Counted from the first letter of the stretch, positions 9,138 through 18,064 are shown. The stretch is DNA of 53,633 bases from Planctomycetota bacterium (GCA_021827645.1 JAKAVA010000064.1:1-53633), one strand, 5' to 3'. The notes: a model not told the origin generated them from the letters alone. Translations and numbers: made by a program.

Positions 9138-9707
9138 ATGAAGACACGTGAAAGCGGCATGCCTGATGAGCAAATGTGGGCTTCCTTTTTTTCCCCTGCT
9201 CAGACCTTGGCCAAGTTGGGCTTGGCGGGGACCTGCCGGGATGTGGCGGATTTTGGCTGCGGCTACGGCACCTTTGCGATTCCTGCGGCCAAAGTCGTCG
9301 GCGGCACCGTCCACGCCTTTGATATTGAAGGCGAGATGATCTCGATAACGCGACGAAAAGCCCATGAGTGTGGTCTCACCAACGTCCATGCTGAGCACCG
9401 CGATTTTGTTGCGGAAGGGACCGGTTTGCCGGAAGGGAGCGTAGATTATGTGATGTTGTTCAATATCCTGCACTGCGAGAAACCGCAAATACTCTTGGGC
9501 GAAGCGTGGCGTATTTTAGACCGCGGCAAGCTGCTGGGGATTATGCACTGGAATTATGATCCTGCGACACCGAGGGGCCCATCGATGGGCATCCGCCCAC
9601 GCCCCGAGCATTGCCTGGCATGGGCCTTGGCCGCCGGATTTCATCTGCAGGTACCGGAGATGATCGACCTGCCGCCATACCATTATGGTTGGGTGCTGGT
9701 GAAATAA
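9138..9707 (+). CDS. class I SAM-dependent methyltransferase
   Basis: The 189-aa protein has the Rossmann-type SAM-binding signature VADFGCGYGTFAIPAA (motif I) near residues 34-49, an acidic loop AFDIEGEM after strand 2, a motif near HRDFVAEG for adenine contacts, and VDYVMLFNILHCEKP as the motif IV/post region. This matches the Methyltransf_11/25 group. The acceptor is unknown. It stands alone between the MFS gene and the CRISPR array, 205 bp from the first repeat, and may be controlled by the structured segment upstream. A further ATG at 9159 (Met8) would shorten it slightly. Confidence 0.85.
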   Translation: MKTRESGMPDEQMWASFFSPAQTLAKLGLAGTCRDVADFGCGYGTFAIPAAKVVGGTVHAFDIEGEMISITRRKAHECGLTNVHAEHRDFVAEGTGLPEGSVDYVMLFNILHCEKPQILLGEAWRILDRGKLLGIMHWNYDPATPRGPSMGIRPRPEHCLAWALAAGFHLQVPEMIDLPPYHYGWVLVK

Positions 9708-9912
9708 AGTTTGGCAAACGTCCGATTTTTTTTGCGGCTTTTCAATACTTGCAATTCATTGTTTATTTTGGCTCATACCCATTTTTGCGGGGAGCGATCC
9801 GGTGTGAATCGCGACAACGCTGGGGTTGATTCGTGATTCAAATACAGACAAAGGAGATCGGGCGCCGAATTCGCCAGAGGAGATCGGGCCGATGTCGAGC
9901 CAGGCCAACAGC
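9708..9912. other. trailer-side flank of the CRISPR array
   Basis: No gene is visible. An AT-rich stretch (9727-9785) precedes the array. Because the array is transcribed from the opposite side, this is the trailer end, where the crRNA precursor would terminate; no strong terminator hairpin was seen. No additional degenerate repeat was found before 9913. Confidence 0.5.
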
Positions 9913-12661
9913 GTGTCAGCCGATATTGATCGCTTCGGACGGCGCCACAGTGCCGATATCGAGGGGCACGCAATGGCGACGGCGGTGTCAGCCGATATTG
10001 ATCGCTTCGGACGGCGCCACGAAACTGACGTACCCATTTGCGTCGGTGAGACTGCGGTGTCAGCCGATATTGATCGCTTCGGACGGCGCCACGAGAAGGC
10101 CGAAATAAAGGGGGGAGCAGGCTGGGCTGTGTCAGCCGATATTGATCGCTTCGGACGGCGCCGCAAAAGCGATGTGGCGTACTTGTATTTTGTAATGAGT
10201 GTCAGCCGATATTGATCGCTTCGGACGGCGCCACGGTCTGGGAGGGTTTGGAGATGCGACGCCGCAGCGTGTCAGCCGATATTGATCGCTTCGGACGGCG
10301 CCACGTCCCCGTAGCAGAACTCCCCGTCCAAGACTTGAAGTGTCAGCCGATATTGATCGCTTCGGACGGCGCCACGGCCGCCTGCGTTAGCGGCCCCGAC
10401 GTTGATGATGTGTCAGCCGATATTGATCGCTTCGGACGGCGCCACCCTGCTCGGGATCCTGCTGGCGGTCTTCACCGCGGACGTGTCAGCCGATATTGAT
10501 CGCTTCGGACGGCGCCACGAAGGTCCGCCCACGCAACCCTGGGAGCGAGCGGAAGTGTCAGCCGATATTGATCGCTTCGGACGGCGCCACCAATTTTGAA
10601 GCGCTTTAAGCCATTTTTAATGCAAGTGTCAGCCGATATTGATCGCTTCGGACGGCGCCACCGTGACGCCCAGTTCCGCAATGCTCCGCACCGGCAGTGT
10701 CAGCCGATATTGATCGCTTCGGACGGCGCCACTGGTGTTAACAGAATGGCCAGAACGTTTTGTTTTAGTGTCAGCCGATATTGATCGCTTCGGACGGCGC
10801 CACAATAGCTATGTCCAATAACTTGGAATCTACACTATAAGTGTCAGCCGATATTGATCGCTTCGGACGGCGCCACGCGGACGCATTGAAAGTAAGCTGT
10901 TTGAACCGCCGAGTGTCAGCCGATATTGATCGCTTCGGACGGCGCCACACTATAGATAATGGTATACCAAAACCAGAACCTATGTGTCAGCCGATATTGA
11001 TCGCTTCGGACGGCGCCACGTTTCTGAAGTAGCAGTAGATGCAGTTGTAATATCAGTGTCAGCCGATATTGATCGCTTCGGACGGCGCCACCTCCGTAGA
11101 CCTATTGTTCAGCAGCCTGTCCACCCGTGTCAGCCGATATTGATCGCTTCGGACGGCGCCACAAAAGTTAAAACTAATGCAGAAACAAGGTCAGACAAGT
11201 GTCAGCCGATATTGATCGCTTCGGACGGCGCCACTCGTTTCACTGACGTTGGTGGAACTGCCTCCGGAAGTGTCAGCCGATATTGATCGCTTCGGACGGC
11301 GCCACGTAAACCCCGTTCGGCAAAATGATGTGGGTATTAGTGTCAGCCGATATTGATCGCTTCGGACGGCGCCACGTGGATTACCGGAGGTATCGAAGCG
11401 AGAGCTAAAAAGTGTCAGCCGATATTGATCGCTTCGGACGGCGCCACTTCGTTTATCTCGGTGACGAGTTTCTCGGTACCATGTGTCAGCCGATATTGAT
11501 CGCTTCGGACGGCGCCACAAAAATTGATACTTGTTGGATAAGTATCAATACTTGTGTCAGCCGATATTGATCGCTTCGGACGGCGCCACCGCTGTAGAAT
11601 TGTACAAAGGGTTAAATGAATACAATGTGTCAGCCGATATTGATCGCTTCGGACGGCGCCACATTATGTTGCACGATGGATGGGTATTCAGTTCGTCGTG
11701 TCAGCCGATATTGATCGCTTCGGACGGCGCCACAGTCCAGAGCGTCAATGTGTCCGCTCCGGCATTGAAGTGTCAGCCGATATTGATCGCTTCGGACGGC
11801 GCCACCGGGGAACATTATAAAACCACCTTAGGGGAGTTAAAGTGTCAGCCGATATTGATCGCTTCGGACGGCGCCACGTTTACACATTCAATCAACCGCG
11901 TGAGGATATTGAGTGTCAGCCGATATTGATCGCTTCGGACGGCGCCACGTTTTTTCTAAATTGTATTAATGAAAAATAACAAAGTGTCAGCCGATATTGA
12001 TCGCTTCGGACGGCGCCACCCAATAGTGGTTATACTATACTAACAGTAGACTAAGGTGTCAGCCGATATTGATCGCTTCGGACGGCGCCACTAGGCTATT
12101 GGGAAAAAGTTAGCAAAGAACTAAAGTGTCAGCCGATATTGATCGCTTCGGACGGCGCCACATAAGGAGATTTAACATGGTTGCGTTTATGAACACGTGT
12201 CAGCCGATATTGATCGCTTCGGACGGCGCCACTAAAGTCAAATCGCGTCGAAAAGTATGGGAAAAATGTGTCAGCCGATATTGATCGCTTCGGACGGCGC
12301 CACCTAATACTGCGATAATGAGTGCCGCCATTAGCTACCGTGTCAGCCGATATTGATCGCTTCGGACGGCGCCACAATCGAACGTTGTCCGGTACCAACC
12401 GGGACTATCATGTGTCAGCCGATATTGATCGCTTCGGACGGCGCCACGTCGCAACCGTTGTCGAATACTTGTCGGCAGCTTAAGTGTCAGCCGATATTGA
12501 TCGCTTCGGACGGCGCCACCCAATTCAAATTTCAGGCCAGATAGGTGCCTTGAAGTGTCAGCCGATATTGATCGCTTCGGACGGCGCCACGCAATTTCAT
12601 CCACACAACTCTTGTACGACTCCATGTGTCAGCCGATATTGATCGCTTCGGACGGCGCCAC
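9913..12661 (-). CRISPR. type V-B CRISPR array, 39 repeats and 38 spacers
   Basis: A 36-base repeat (plus strand begins GTGTCAGCCGATATT and ends TCGGACGGCGCCAC) occurs 39 times, starting at 9913, 9985, 10057 and so on to 12626. Spacers are 34-37 bases. All repeats I read are identical except the fourth (10129-10164), which ends CCGC instead of CCAC. I assign the minus strand as sense for three reasons: the minus-strand repeat ends in GACAC, like the 3' ends of other V-B repeats; a tracrRNA with matching anti-repeat lies on the minus strand between effector and array; and the degenerate repeat is at the far (trailer) end. The crRNA would therefore begin GTGGCGCCGTCC and carry its guide after GGCTGACAC. 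Confidence 0.97.
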
Positions 12662-12861
12662 CGTGGGCCGCCTAAGTTGGCCTCTTGCAACGCCTTGGCC
12701 ACGGCGCTGCGAGTGTGACGGGAAATTACCCCGAGCCGATGGTTCTGAACTCATTTGCACACCCCGAAACCCCCGATTTTGCGGGCCGTTTTGGTGCTGC
12801 GAGTGCGCCCCGTACCCCCTTGCACCACCGCCACGCTCGCGACCGACTTTTCAAAGAACCC
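12662..12861 (-). promoter_or_regulatory. CRISPR leader between tracrRNA and first repeat
   Basis: In minus-strand orientation this 200-base stretch lies between the tracrRNA anti-repeat and the first repeat (12626-12661), where a leader with pre-crRNA promoter and integration signals is expected. It contains AAAATCGGGGGTTTCGGGG (minus strand, 12762-12780) but I could not identify a convincing -35/-10 pair. An open frame across it on the plus strand is continuous with array repeats and is not considered coding. Confidence 0.45.
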
Positions 12862-12945
12862 AAGCGAACAAAATCGACCCCGAGTGCCAAACCCAACGAA
12901 GGGGGAGACACTTACTCGGGAGTTGTGTGCCCTGTAGGCACAATA
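12862..12945 (-). ncRNA. tracrRNA of the type V-B locus
   Basis: Read on the minus strand the RNA has, in order: hairpin GTGCC-TACAG-GGCAC (12927-12941); a 7-bp stem CCCGAGT (12914-12920) with ACTCGGG (12879-12885); inside that stem GTGTC (12907-12911), complementary to the repeat 3' end GACAC, and a CCC/GGG hairpin with a CTTCGTT loop; and directly after the stem the anti-repeat GTCGATTTTGTTCGCTT (12862-12878). The anti-repeat pairs with repeat positions AAGCGATCAATATCGGC at 15 of 17 positions, counting one G-U. This is the same order of parts as the known Alicyclobacillus Cas12b tracrRNA (outer 7-bp stem, internal segment pairing with the repeat end, terminal anti-repeat). The exact 5' and 3' ends are estimates. 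Confidence 0.85.
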
Positions 12946-12947
12946 AA

Positions 12948-12976
12948 AGGCTACCACATCGCGCCCACTGCCGCAA
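12948..12976 (-). promoter_or_regulatory. candidate tracrRNA promoter
   Basis: On the minus strand TTGCGG (12971-12976) and TAGCCT (12948-12953) are spaced by 17 bases, placing a start near 12941-12945, at the first hairpin of the tracrRNA. The hexamers match consensus only partly (TTG and TA...T), so this is a plausible rather than proven promoter. It sits about 40 bases downstream of the cas12b stop codon. Confidence 0.45.
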
Positions 12977-13018
12977 CGCCCGCGGCCAAGCCGCCTCGTG
13001 GGGCCGCCGCCAGGGGGA

Positions 13019-16000
13019 TCACGATGATTCACCGCTTCCGCTTTTGGCCGCCAGTCTTCCAATCACTCTGCATTCGACCTGGTTCCAATATTTCTTGCTT
13101 TCGGCCCAGCGGTCGGGGGTGTTGATGGGTGGCTCGTGGGTCGGGTCCCGCCATAAGTTAACAATTTCTTGCTTGGCCTTGCCCGAGCGTGCTTTGGGCT
13201 TGGCCGCCAGCGGCCGTTCACCGGCCGGGGTCGGAGCGCCGGTACCGAGGGGGCTGCCGCAGTCGACCGCCGCGCACCCTTTGACCTTCTCCGTGTGGGG
13301 CTTGTGGGTCGCGGTTTCGCAGGGGATGTACCACCATTTCCCCGGCCAGTCGGGGTCGAGGAGTGCCTTGAGCCCAATGTTGGCGGCGGCGTTCAGGTCG
13401 GCATGGAGGCCGCCGGCCGCGGGCGAGGAGGGATCAGCGGAGACGAAAATATCTCCGCCCCTGACGGGGATACGGATCGGGGGCGCCGCCTTTCGCCGCT
13501 CCGGCGTAAGCTGGGAGCAGGCTTGGTCGAGTTCCAAGAGGTACCGGTCGAGGGCGGTGCCGGAGCCATTTCCTTCCCGCTTCCTGCAAGCCGCGCCGAC
13601 CCTGCTGCGCCACCAGGGTGCGGTCGTGAACTCGTCGACCGGCACATCCTTGCAGCGGACACCGGGGGCGCCTGTGCGGGAATCCTGCCGCGAGGTGTAG
13701 GCCGCCTGAACCTCGCGCAGATGCAGGCCGTGAAGCTGGCAGGATTCGGAGAGGTACTTCTTTACCTTTGAGGAGGCCCATTGCATGAGCTGTCGATTCT
13801 CGCGCCGGGTTTGCATCTCGTCGGGGCGGTAGTTATTCAGGTTCTCGATCACCACCGCGTGGCAGGCGGCGAAACGAGGGGCGTCAATGCGTGCACGCGG
13901 GCGCTGCGGGTCGCGTCCGTCGCTGCGACTGCGCTCGATACCGACGCCGAGGGCAGCCTCGACGATCCGGCTGGCGAGTTGTCTGGCACGCTGCTGGCGC
14001 ATGGACTCCATGGCGGAGAGGATTCCCTGCGCGACACCGAACTTGCTCTCGCCCCGCTTCGGAGCACCTCGCGGCCTTTCGGGCCGTGCACGCATGGCGA
14101 ACGCCTTCTGCAGTTGGTAGAGCGATTTCATGGTGGTGACGCGTGTTACGGAAAGCCCCCCGACCCGGTGTTTCCACCCTTCGCCAGTGCAGCCCGGCAG
14201 CCGCCTGCCCATGATCCAATCGGTGATCCAACGAAGCTCGGCGTGCCAGCCGGTGGCAGGCTCGGACGGCGCTGTTGTCGCCGGGCCCCGCTGCCCCGGC
14301 GCGATTTTCGGGGTGGCGGAGCATCGGCCATCCGAATGTTGCCAGTATTCTTTCCAATCGGCGTGCATGGCTCGCCGGTCGGCACTCGCCAGCGTGCGGG
14401 CGACGGGCCGGAACCGTTCGCGCGGGGGGTCATCGTCCTTGCGCCGCTGCTGGCCAGTAGGATTCTCGGCAGCCCCATCCGTAGGATCGAGGTCCTGGGC
14501 TTGCCAGCCGTTGGCTATCGGGGCAATGTGCCGGTTCCATAGATCGCTGGCCGCCCTGTCACGCCACTTGGACTCGGTGGCCAGCGTGTACCAATCGAAT
14601 AGGGCATCCGTGAGAAATTTAATGTGATTGTCGTCGCCGACGGTGAACGACTTTTCATGGCCACCCGCGCCGGGGATGCTTTTGGTCTCGGGGTTCAGGG
14701 CATAGGCGATCTTGGCACGGCGAGCGTGGCGCTTAAGGCCAAGCGTGGCAATGTGCACAGCACGGGACATAAGTTCGTCCACGGCGCGGCCTTTGCTCCG
14801 CTCGTCGTCTGCCTCCAAACCGAGCCGTTTGGCGAAGGCGGCAACCTGCTGGATTTCACTGCTATCGCCACTGTTCGAGGCCGCGCGGGGCGGTAATTCC
14901 TCGCCGGGGAGCTTGATCAGGAATTGACGGTCCAATTTCGCCCAGGGTGCGGGATGATCTGTTCCATCTGGAAGTTTGTCCGGCCCGACGCGGCGGTATA
15001 TTACTGTTTTCCGTTTTCCGTCGGCACCGCTGGTGGCCAAGTGCAGGTACAAATCGGATTCCTTTGGCCGGGGGACGCCGACGGCAGTGCACGCGGCTTC
15101 CATGCTTTCGGTTGTGATGGCTTCCCAAACTGCGCAGGCAGCCGCGTAGCGGTGGCCCAAGTCGACGGAGAGCAGGCGCAGTCCGGGAAGGCGCGAGAGA
15201 ATCAGCTTGGCATTTCCCTGGCGGGATTTGTTGCTTTCATGCTTAACGCCGCAGTCACCGCTGCGGCCGAAGAAGGGCTTGGCGGGGGATTCCTCTGGAA
15301 ACCGTTCGGCGTAACGGTGCCAGGGTCCGGTCGGCTGCAGCTTGGCAGATAAGGTGATTATCCAACGAATTCGGTGCCGCATCTGTATCGCTTTCGCGTC
15401 CCAGCCGTTTTTGGCAATGTGCCTTGAGAGGGCGTTGAGCTGGGCCCGCGGTGCCTGCAAGCGGCCGTTCCAATATTTCTCCTCAAAGATGTTGAGGACC
15501 TTCACTCGCGCGCCGCCGGGGGCGTCCGCTGCGACCCGCCCCAAGCGGTCGGCTCGGGTGACGCCGACGGGGACTGCCGGGGCGGCCTGGGGCTGGCCGA
15601 GCGCGAGGTCACCGGCCAGCCGTTTACACGCCCAGCGCAGGTCAACGGGGCTCAGTTCTCGGCCGTTCCAGAGCTTCATGCTGACCACGTGCCGGTTGGA
15701 GAGCGTCGGCGGTTGCTTTGGCGGTCTGTGGTCGGCGAAATCAATCTTCCAGCGTGAGTTCCCGAAATCGCAAAATACGGGGTGGGAGAGCGGGTCTGGA
15801 TGGCGGTAGGCGGGAACTTTAAACCGCTGCTGCCTTGCCCGCGCATCGGTCGCGATGACGTAGTCGGTCAGCGGCTTCGGGGTGGCATTGCCGTCCAACA
15901 GCCACACGCACTTTGCGCCATCTGCCGCCAGTGCCTCGAAAAGCTGGATGTCGCCGAATTTATCAATTTCGGGGTCCTCCTGCAGCTCCCTTGCGGCGGC

Positions 16001-17383
16001 GACGCGGGCCTCGAGCGAGTCGATTTTGAGCCCGCCCCATGCGGCAACTACCTTTTCCCAGCCGCTGATTGCCCGCTTGCGGATGCTGTACCCGTCGATG
16101 GCGCCGGTGGCGGTCGAACGCTCGTAGCAGTGTTTATCAAGCCAGTCCCTTGCCTCTCGCCGCACCTTGTCGAGTTTCTGTGCGTCCTGCGCCAGATTTT
16201 GACGTTGCGCCTCCGCCCGCTTAATCCAAGAATGGCCGATCACAACCCGGCGGGCGGCGTGGTCAAGCATGACGGCAAACTCCGTATGCCGGGAGGGGCC
16301 ATTTTCGGGATGGTAGGCCAGGCCGCACGCGGCCACGACCTGCCGAAGCATTTCGTCGGACCAATCCTTGCGCGCCTTCTCGCCAATCTTGCCCCTGCAC
16401 TTTTCAGCGTCGGCGCGAGCTTCCGCCCTGAGCTTCTTCAATTGCTCCGGCGTGAGCCGGCCTTCAGGGAGCCAAGCCTTAATTTTATTTCTCGTGGCGC
16501 TCTTGTAGCCGGGGCCGCTAATCAGCCGGAGGATGCCCTCGGCGGATGGGGCGCCCAGCGCGGCGGCAAGGGAAGTGAGATTTACCGAATCAGCAGAGGA
16601 GGTGAGCTGCTGATCGCACCAATCGGCTATGACGCCGTAGGCCGCCGAGATATCTTCGAATTTGGCCCCTTCGCCTGCTCCGAAACGGCTGCTCAGCCAT
16701 TGGCCGGCGCCCTGAACCAGGTCTTTCCCCTTATCTGCCTCGCCAACATCAGATTCTGTATCCTTGAGTTTCACGCCCGCGAAGTAGGATTCCGGGGAGC
16801 CGAAGAAGTGCTTGAGCAGGTCCCAAACCTCCTCGCGATTCAGCGAGCCGTCACTGGCGGCGACGGCCGCATCGAACATGGCGCTGCGATTCACCCAGAC
16901 GGCATCTTCCCGGATTGCTGCGCATAATGAAGCCTTACACTCAGCTTTCCACGCTTTAACCTCGGCGTCACCGACGCCGCGTCGGCTGAGAATCTCACCG
17001 AGCGCGGCCGTGACCTTTTCGTCTCGGGCGGACTGGCATTCCTCGCCGGTGGCGACGATGAACCCCGCCCTGTCTGCCGGGTCAACGGGGGCGGACTCGA
17101 CGCTGAGCCAGGAGAGGGCGAGGAGGATGCGGCGTTGCCGACGTTCCTCGTCCGTTCGATCGCGTTCCGGGTTGCCCGCCCGGCCGTGCACCTTCGCATC
17201 CGCCAGTGTGTGGCACAGCCCCCCACGAAACGTCAGCAACCAATCGCCGAAGACCTTGGCCCCCTTGTTCACGGCTTCATGTGTCGCCCACAGCGCTTCG
17301 CGCCATGAATTGTCGCCGTCGCCTGCGCCGCGCAACCGCAGTGTGTACGCCCGCTGAGTGGTGAAGGCCTTGCTTTCAGCCAT
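13019..17383 (-). CDS. cas12b: CRISPR-associated RNA-guided nuclease Cas12b, oversized form
   Basis: This is the single effector of a type V-B system: with crRNA and tracrRNA it would bind PAM-flanked DNA and cut both strands with one RuvC site. The 1454-aa protein aligns by eye along its whole length with Alicyclobacillus Cas12b (about 1129 aa). The N-terminal wedge motif SWREALWATHEAVNKGAKV (26-44) is present. RuvC-I is LLSVDLGHRYAAACAVWE with Asp741. RuvC-II is HAVVIENLNNY with Glu1180, followed by ENRQLMQW and YTSRQDSRTGAPGVRC. RuvC-III is GGLHADLNAAANIGLKAL with Asp1329, and the C-terminal helix is LWRDPTHEPPI...RWAESKKYWNQVECRV (1410-1444). All three catalytic acids are intact. Extra length sits in the N-terminal lobe (740 versus about 570 residues before RuvC-I) and between RuvC-I and RuvC-II (439 versus about 278), including a Pro/Arg/Asp-rich, probably disordered linker. 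No cas1, cas2 or cas4 is nearby. It may belong to the divergent planctomycete V-B2 group. Confidence 0.95.
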   Translation of the reverse strand: MAESKAFTTQRAYTLRLRGAGDGDNSWREALWATHEAVNKGAKVFGDWLLTFRGGLCHTLADAKVHGRAGNPERDRTDEERRQRRILLALSWLSVESAPVDPADRAGFIVATGEECQSARDEKVTAALGEILSRRGVGDAEVKAWKAECKASLCAAIREDAVWVNRSAMFDAAVAASDGSLNREEVWDLLKHFFGSPESYFAGVKLKDTESDVGEADKGKDLVQGAGQWLSSRFGAGEGAKFEDISAAYGVIADWCDQQLTSSADSVNLTSLAAALGAPSAEGILRLISGPGYKSATRNKIKAWLPEGRLTPEQLKKLRAEARADAEKCRGKIGEKARKDWSDEMLRQVVAACGLAYHPENGPSRHTEFAVMLDHAARRVVIGHSWIKRAEAQRQNLAQDAQKLDKVRREARDWLDKHCYERSTATGAIDGYSIRKRAISGWEKVVAAWGGLKIDSLEARVAAARELQEDPEIDKFGDIQLFEALAADGAKCVWLLDGNATPKPLTDYVIATDARARQQRFKVPAYRHPDPLSHPVFCDFGNSRWKIDFADHRPPKQPPTLSNRHVVSMKLWNGRELSPVDLRWACKRLAGDLALGQPQAAPAVPVGVTRADRLGRVAADAPGGARVKVLNIFEEKYWNGRLQAPRAQLNALSRHIAKNGWDAKAIQMRHRIRWIITLSAKLQPTGPWHRYAERFPEESPAKPFFGRSGDCGVKHESNKSRQGNAKLILSRLPGLRLLSVDLGHRYAAACAVWEAITTESMEAACTAVGVPRPKESDLYLHLATSGADGKRKTVIYRRVGPDKLPDGTDHPAPWAKLDRQFLIKLPGEELPPRAASNSGDSSEIQQVAAFAKRLGLEADDERSKGRAVDELMSRAVHIATLGLKRHARRAKIAYALNPETKSIPGAGGHEKSFTVGDDNHIKFLTDALFDWYTLATESKWRDRAASDLWNRHIAPIANGWQAQDLDPTDGAAENPTGQQRRKDDDPPRERFRPVARTLASADRRAMHADWKEYWQHSDGRCSATPKIAPGQRGPATTAPSEPATGWHAELRWITDWIMGRRLPGCTGEGWKHRVGGLSVTRVTTMKSLYQLQKAFAMRARPERPRGAPKRGESKFGVAQGILSAMESMRQQRARQLASRIVEAALGVGIERSRSDGRDPQRPRARIDAPRFAACHAVVIENLNNYRPDEMQTRRENRQLMQWASSKVKKYLSESCQLHGLHLREVQAAYTSRQDSRTGAPGVRCKDVPVDEFTTAPWWRSRVGAACRKREGNGSGTALDRYLLELDQACSQLTPERRKAAPPIRIPVRGGDIFVSADPSSPAAGGLHADLNAAANIGLKALLDPDWPGKWWYIPCETATHKPHTEKVKGCAAVDCGSPLGTGAPTPAGERPLAAKPKARSGKAKQEIVNLWRDPTHEPPINTPDRWAESKKYWNQVECRVIGRLAAKSGSGESS

Positions 17384-17400
17384 CTGGTTTCCCCAAAAAA

Positions 17401-17414
17401 ATTCGAAATCGAAT
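17401..17414. promoter_or_regulatory. palindrome in the cas12b 5' region, possible operator
   Basis: ATTCGA-AA-TCGAAT is a perfect 6-bp inverted repeat with a 2-base centre, 18 bases upstream of the cas12b ATG. On the minus strand it overlaps a TATTAT (17413-17418) that could serve as a -10 box, although no good -35 lies 17 bases further up. A repressor or regulator site is an inference. Confidence 0.4.
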
Positions 17415-17589
17415 AATAGCCTATAGCGGTCTCCGCGCCCAGCGGGGGTTACTCTTATAAAGTTGTGGATGCAGAAAAAGAGGCGGGGTAACCTGAGGTT
17501 TGAATTCGTTCTCTTTTTTTAGGATTACGCCACCGTGGAAAAGAGCATGGCCGAAACGACGAAGTTTTCAATGCTCGGGTTCAGCGATG

Positions 17590-17614
17590 CCCTGACGGAG
17601 GTATAGCGTCAGGG
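17590..17614. terminator. perfect 8-bp inverted repeat, terminator-like hairpin
   Basis: CCCTGACG (17590-17597) and CGTCAGGG (17607-17614) form a perfect stem with a 9-base loop. No T-run follows, so it may be a rho-independent-like structure without a U-tract, or a protein site. It lies in the 350-bp gap between the divergent cas12b and the small gene at 17735, which otherwise holds no supported gene. Confidence 0.35.
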
Positions 17615-17734
17615 AGCCCAGCGGCTTTTCGTCGCAGGCGATGCAGATGGAAGCGGAAGCCCGGATGGAACGTCCCGTGCTCTATCGGGCCGGTTGTCAC
17701 AATATCTTTTGCCGGAGAGGCCAAGGGTAATATC

Positions 17735-18064
17735 ATGCGAGCATTTCTAATATTTGTCGGAATCGTAGCCACGGTTCTGCCTGGGGTCGGGTTCTTTCGT
17801 GGGTGGTTTCATGTTTTGGGCTCGACGAGCTCTCATCAGGTAGGAGCCAGTTTGCCCGTCCACCCGGGTAAATTGGAATCCGATAAGAATAAGGCAGCGA
17901 GAGTTGTGGGAATACATACACAGACTGCGGCATCGCCACGCGCGATCCCCCCCACCGATCATCACGCTGGAAGCGTGGATCGTTCGTCGGATCCAGTCGA
18001 AATCTATCCGCGAAGGCAGGCCTTGATCGCGTTACGCCCACTACCTCGATGTGACTTCTTTTGA
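17735..18064 (+). CDS. small membrane-anchored protein, planctomycete-type hypothetical
   Basis: The predicted 109-aa product begins with one transmembrane segment (LIFVGIVATVLPGVGFFRGWF, broken by the usual FRGW turn) and continues with a short segment LPVHPGKLESDKNKA. I have seen the general plan of one N-terminal helix, an 'RGWF' turn and a 'K.E.DK.KA' motif in small planctomycete proteins of unknown function, so at least the first ~60 residues look genuine. The remaining part (rich in Pro, His and Arg) looks unlike a folded domain and may reflect a frameshift or a decayed tail. AAGGG lies about 8 bases before the ATG. No function is proposed. Confidence 0.5.
   Translation: MRAFLIFVGIVATVLPGVGFFRGWFHVLGSTSSHQVGASLPVHPGKLESDKNKAARVVGIHTQTAASPRAIPPTDHHAGSVDRSSDPVEIYPRRQALIALRPLPRCDFF

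Noticed and set aside
9826..12625. Open frames through the CRISPR array on both strands (recurring peptide SADIDRFGRRH and its counterparts)
   Set aside because: The repeat length of 36 bases keeps frames open; the peptide simply repeats the CRISPR repeat and the spacers vary. No coding signal.
12555..13700. Plus-strand open frame of 381 aa across leader, tracrRNA and the end of cas12b
   Set aside because: Antisense to cas12b, includes array repeats, and has no ribosome-binding site or domain.
15782..16927. Plus-strand open frame of 381 aa inside cas12b
   Set aside because: A shadow produced by the GC-rich third positions of cas12b, which is supported by full-length motifs.
13019..17383. 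Assignment to Cas12a, Cas12c or TnpB-like proteins
   Set aside because: The post-RuvC-II motif DSRTGAPGVRC, the C-terminal WxxxKxxWN helix and the tracrRNA architecture all match Cas12b.
17534..17604. Short frame reading MAETTKFSMLGFSDALTEV upstream of cas12b
   Set aside because: Fewer than 25 codons, no ribosome-binding site and it runs into the hairpin at 17590.
17420..17735. A tracrRNA or second array upstream of cas12b
   Set aside because: No anti-repeat or repeat similarity was found there, while a clear match lies at 12862-12878.
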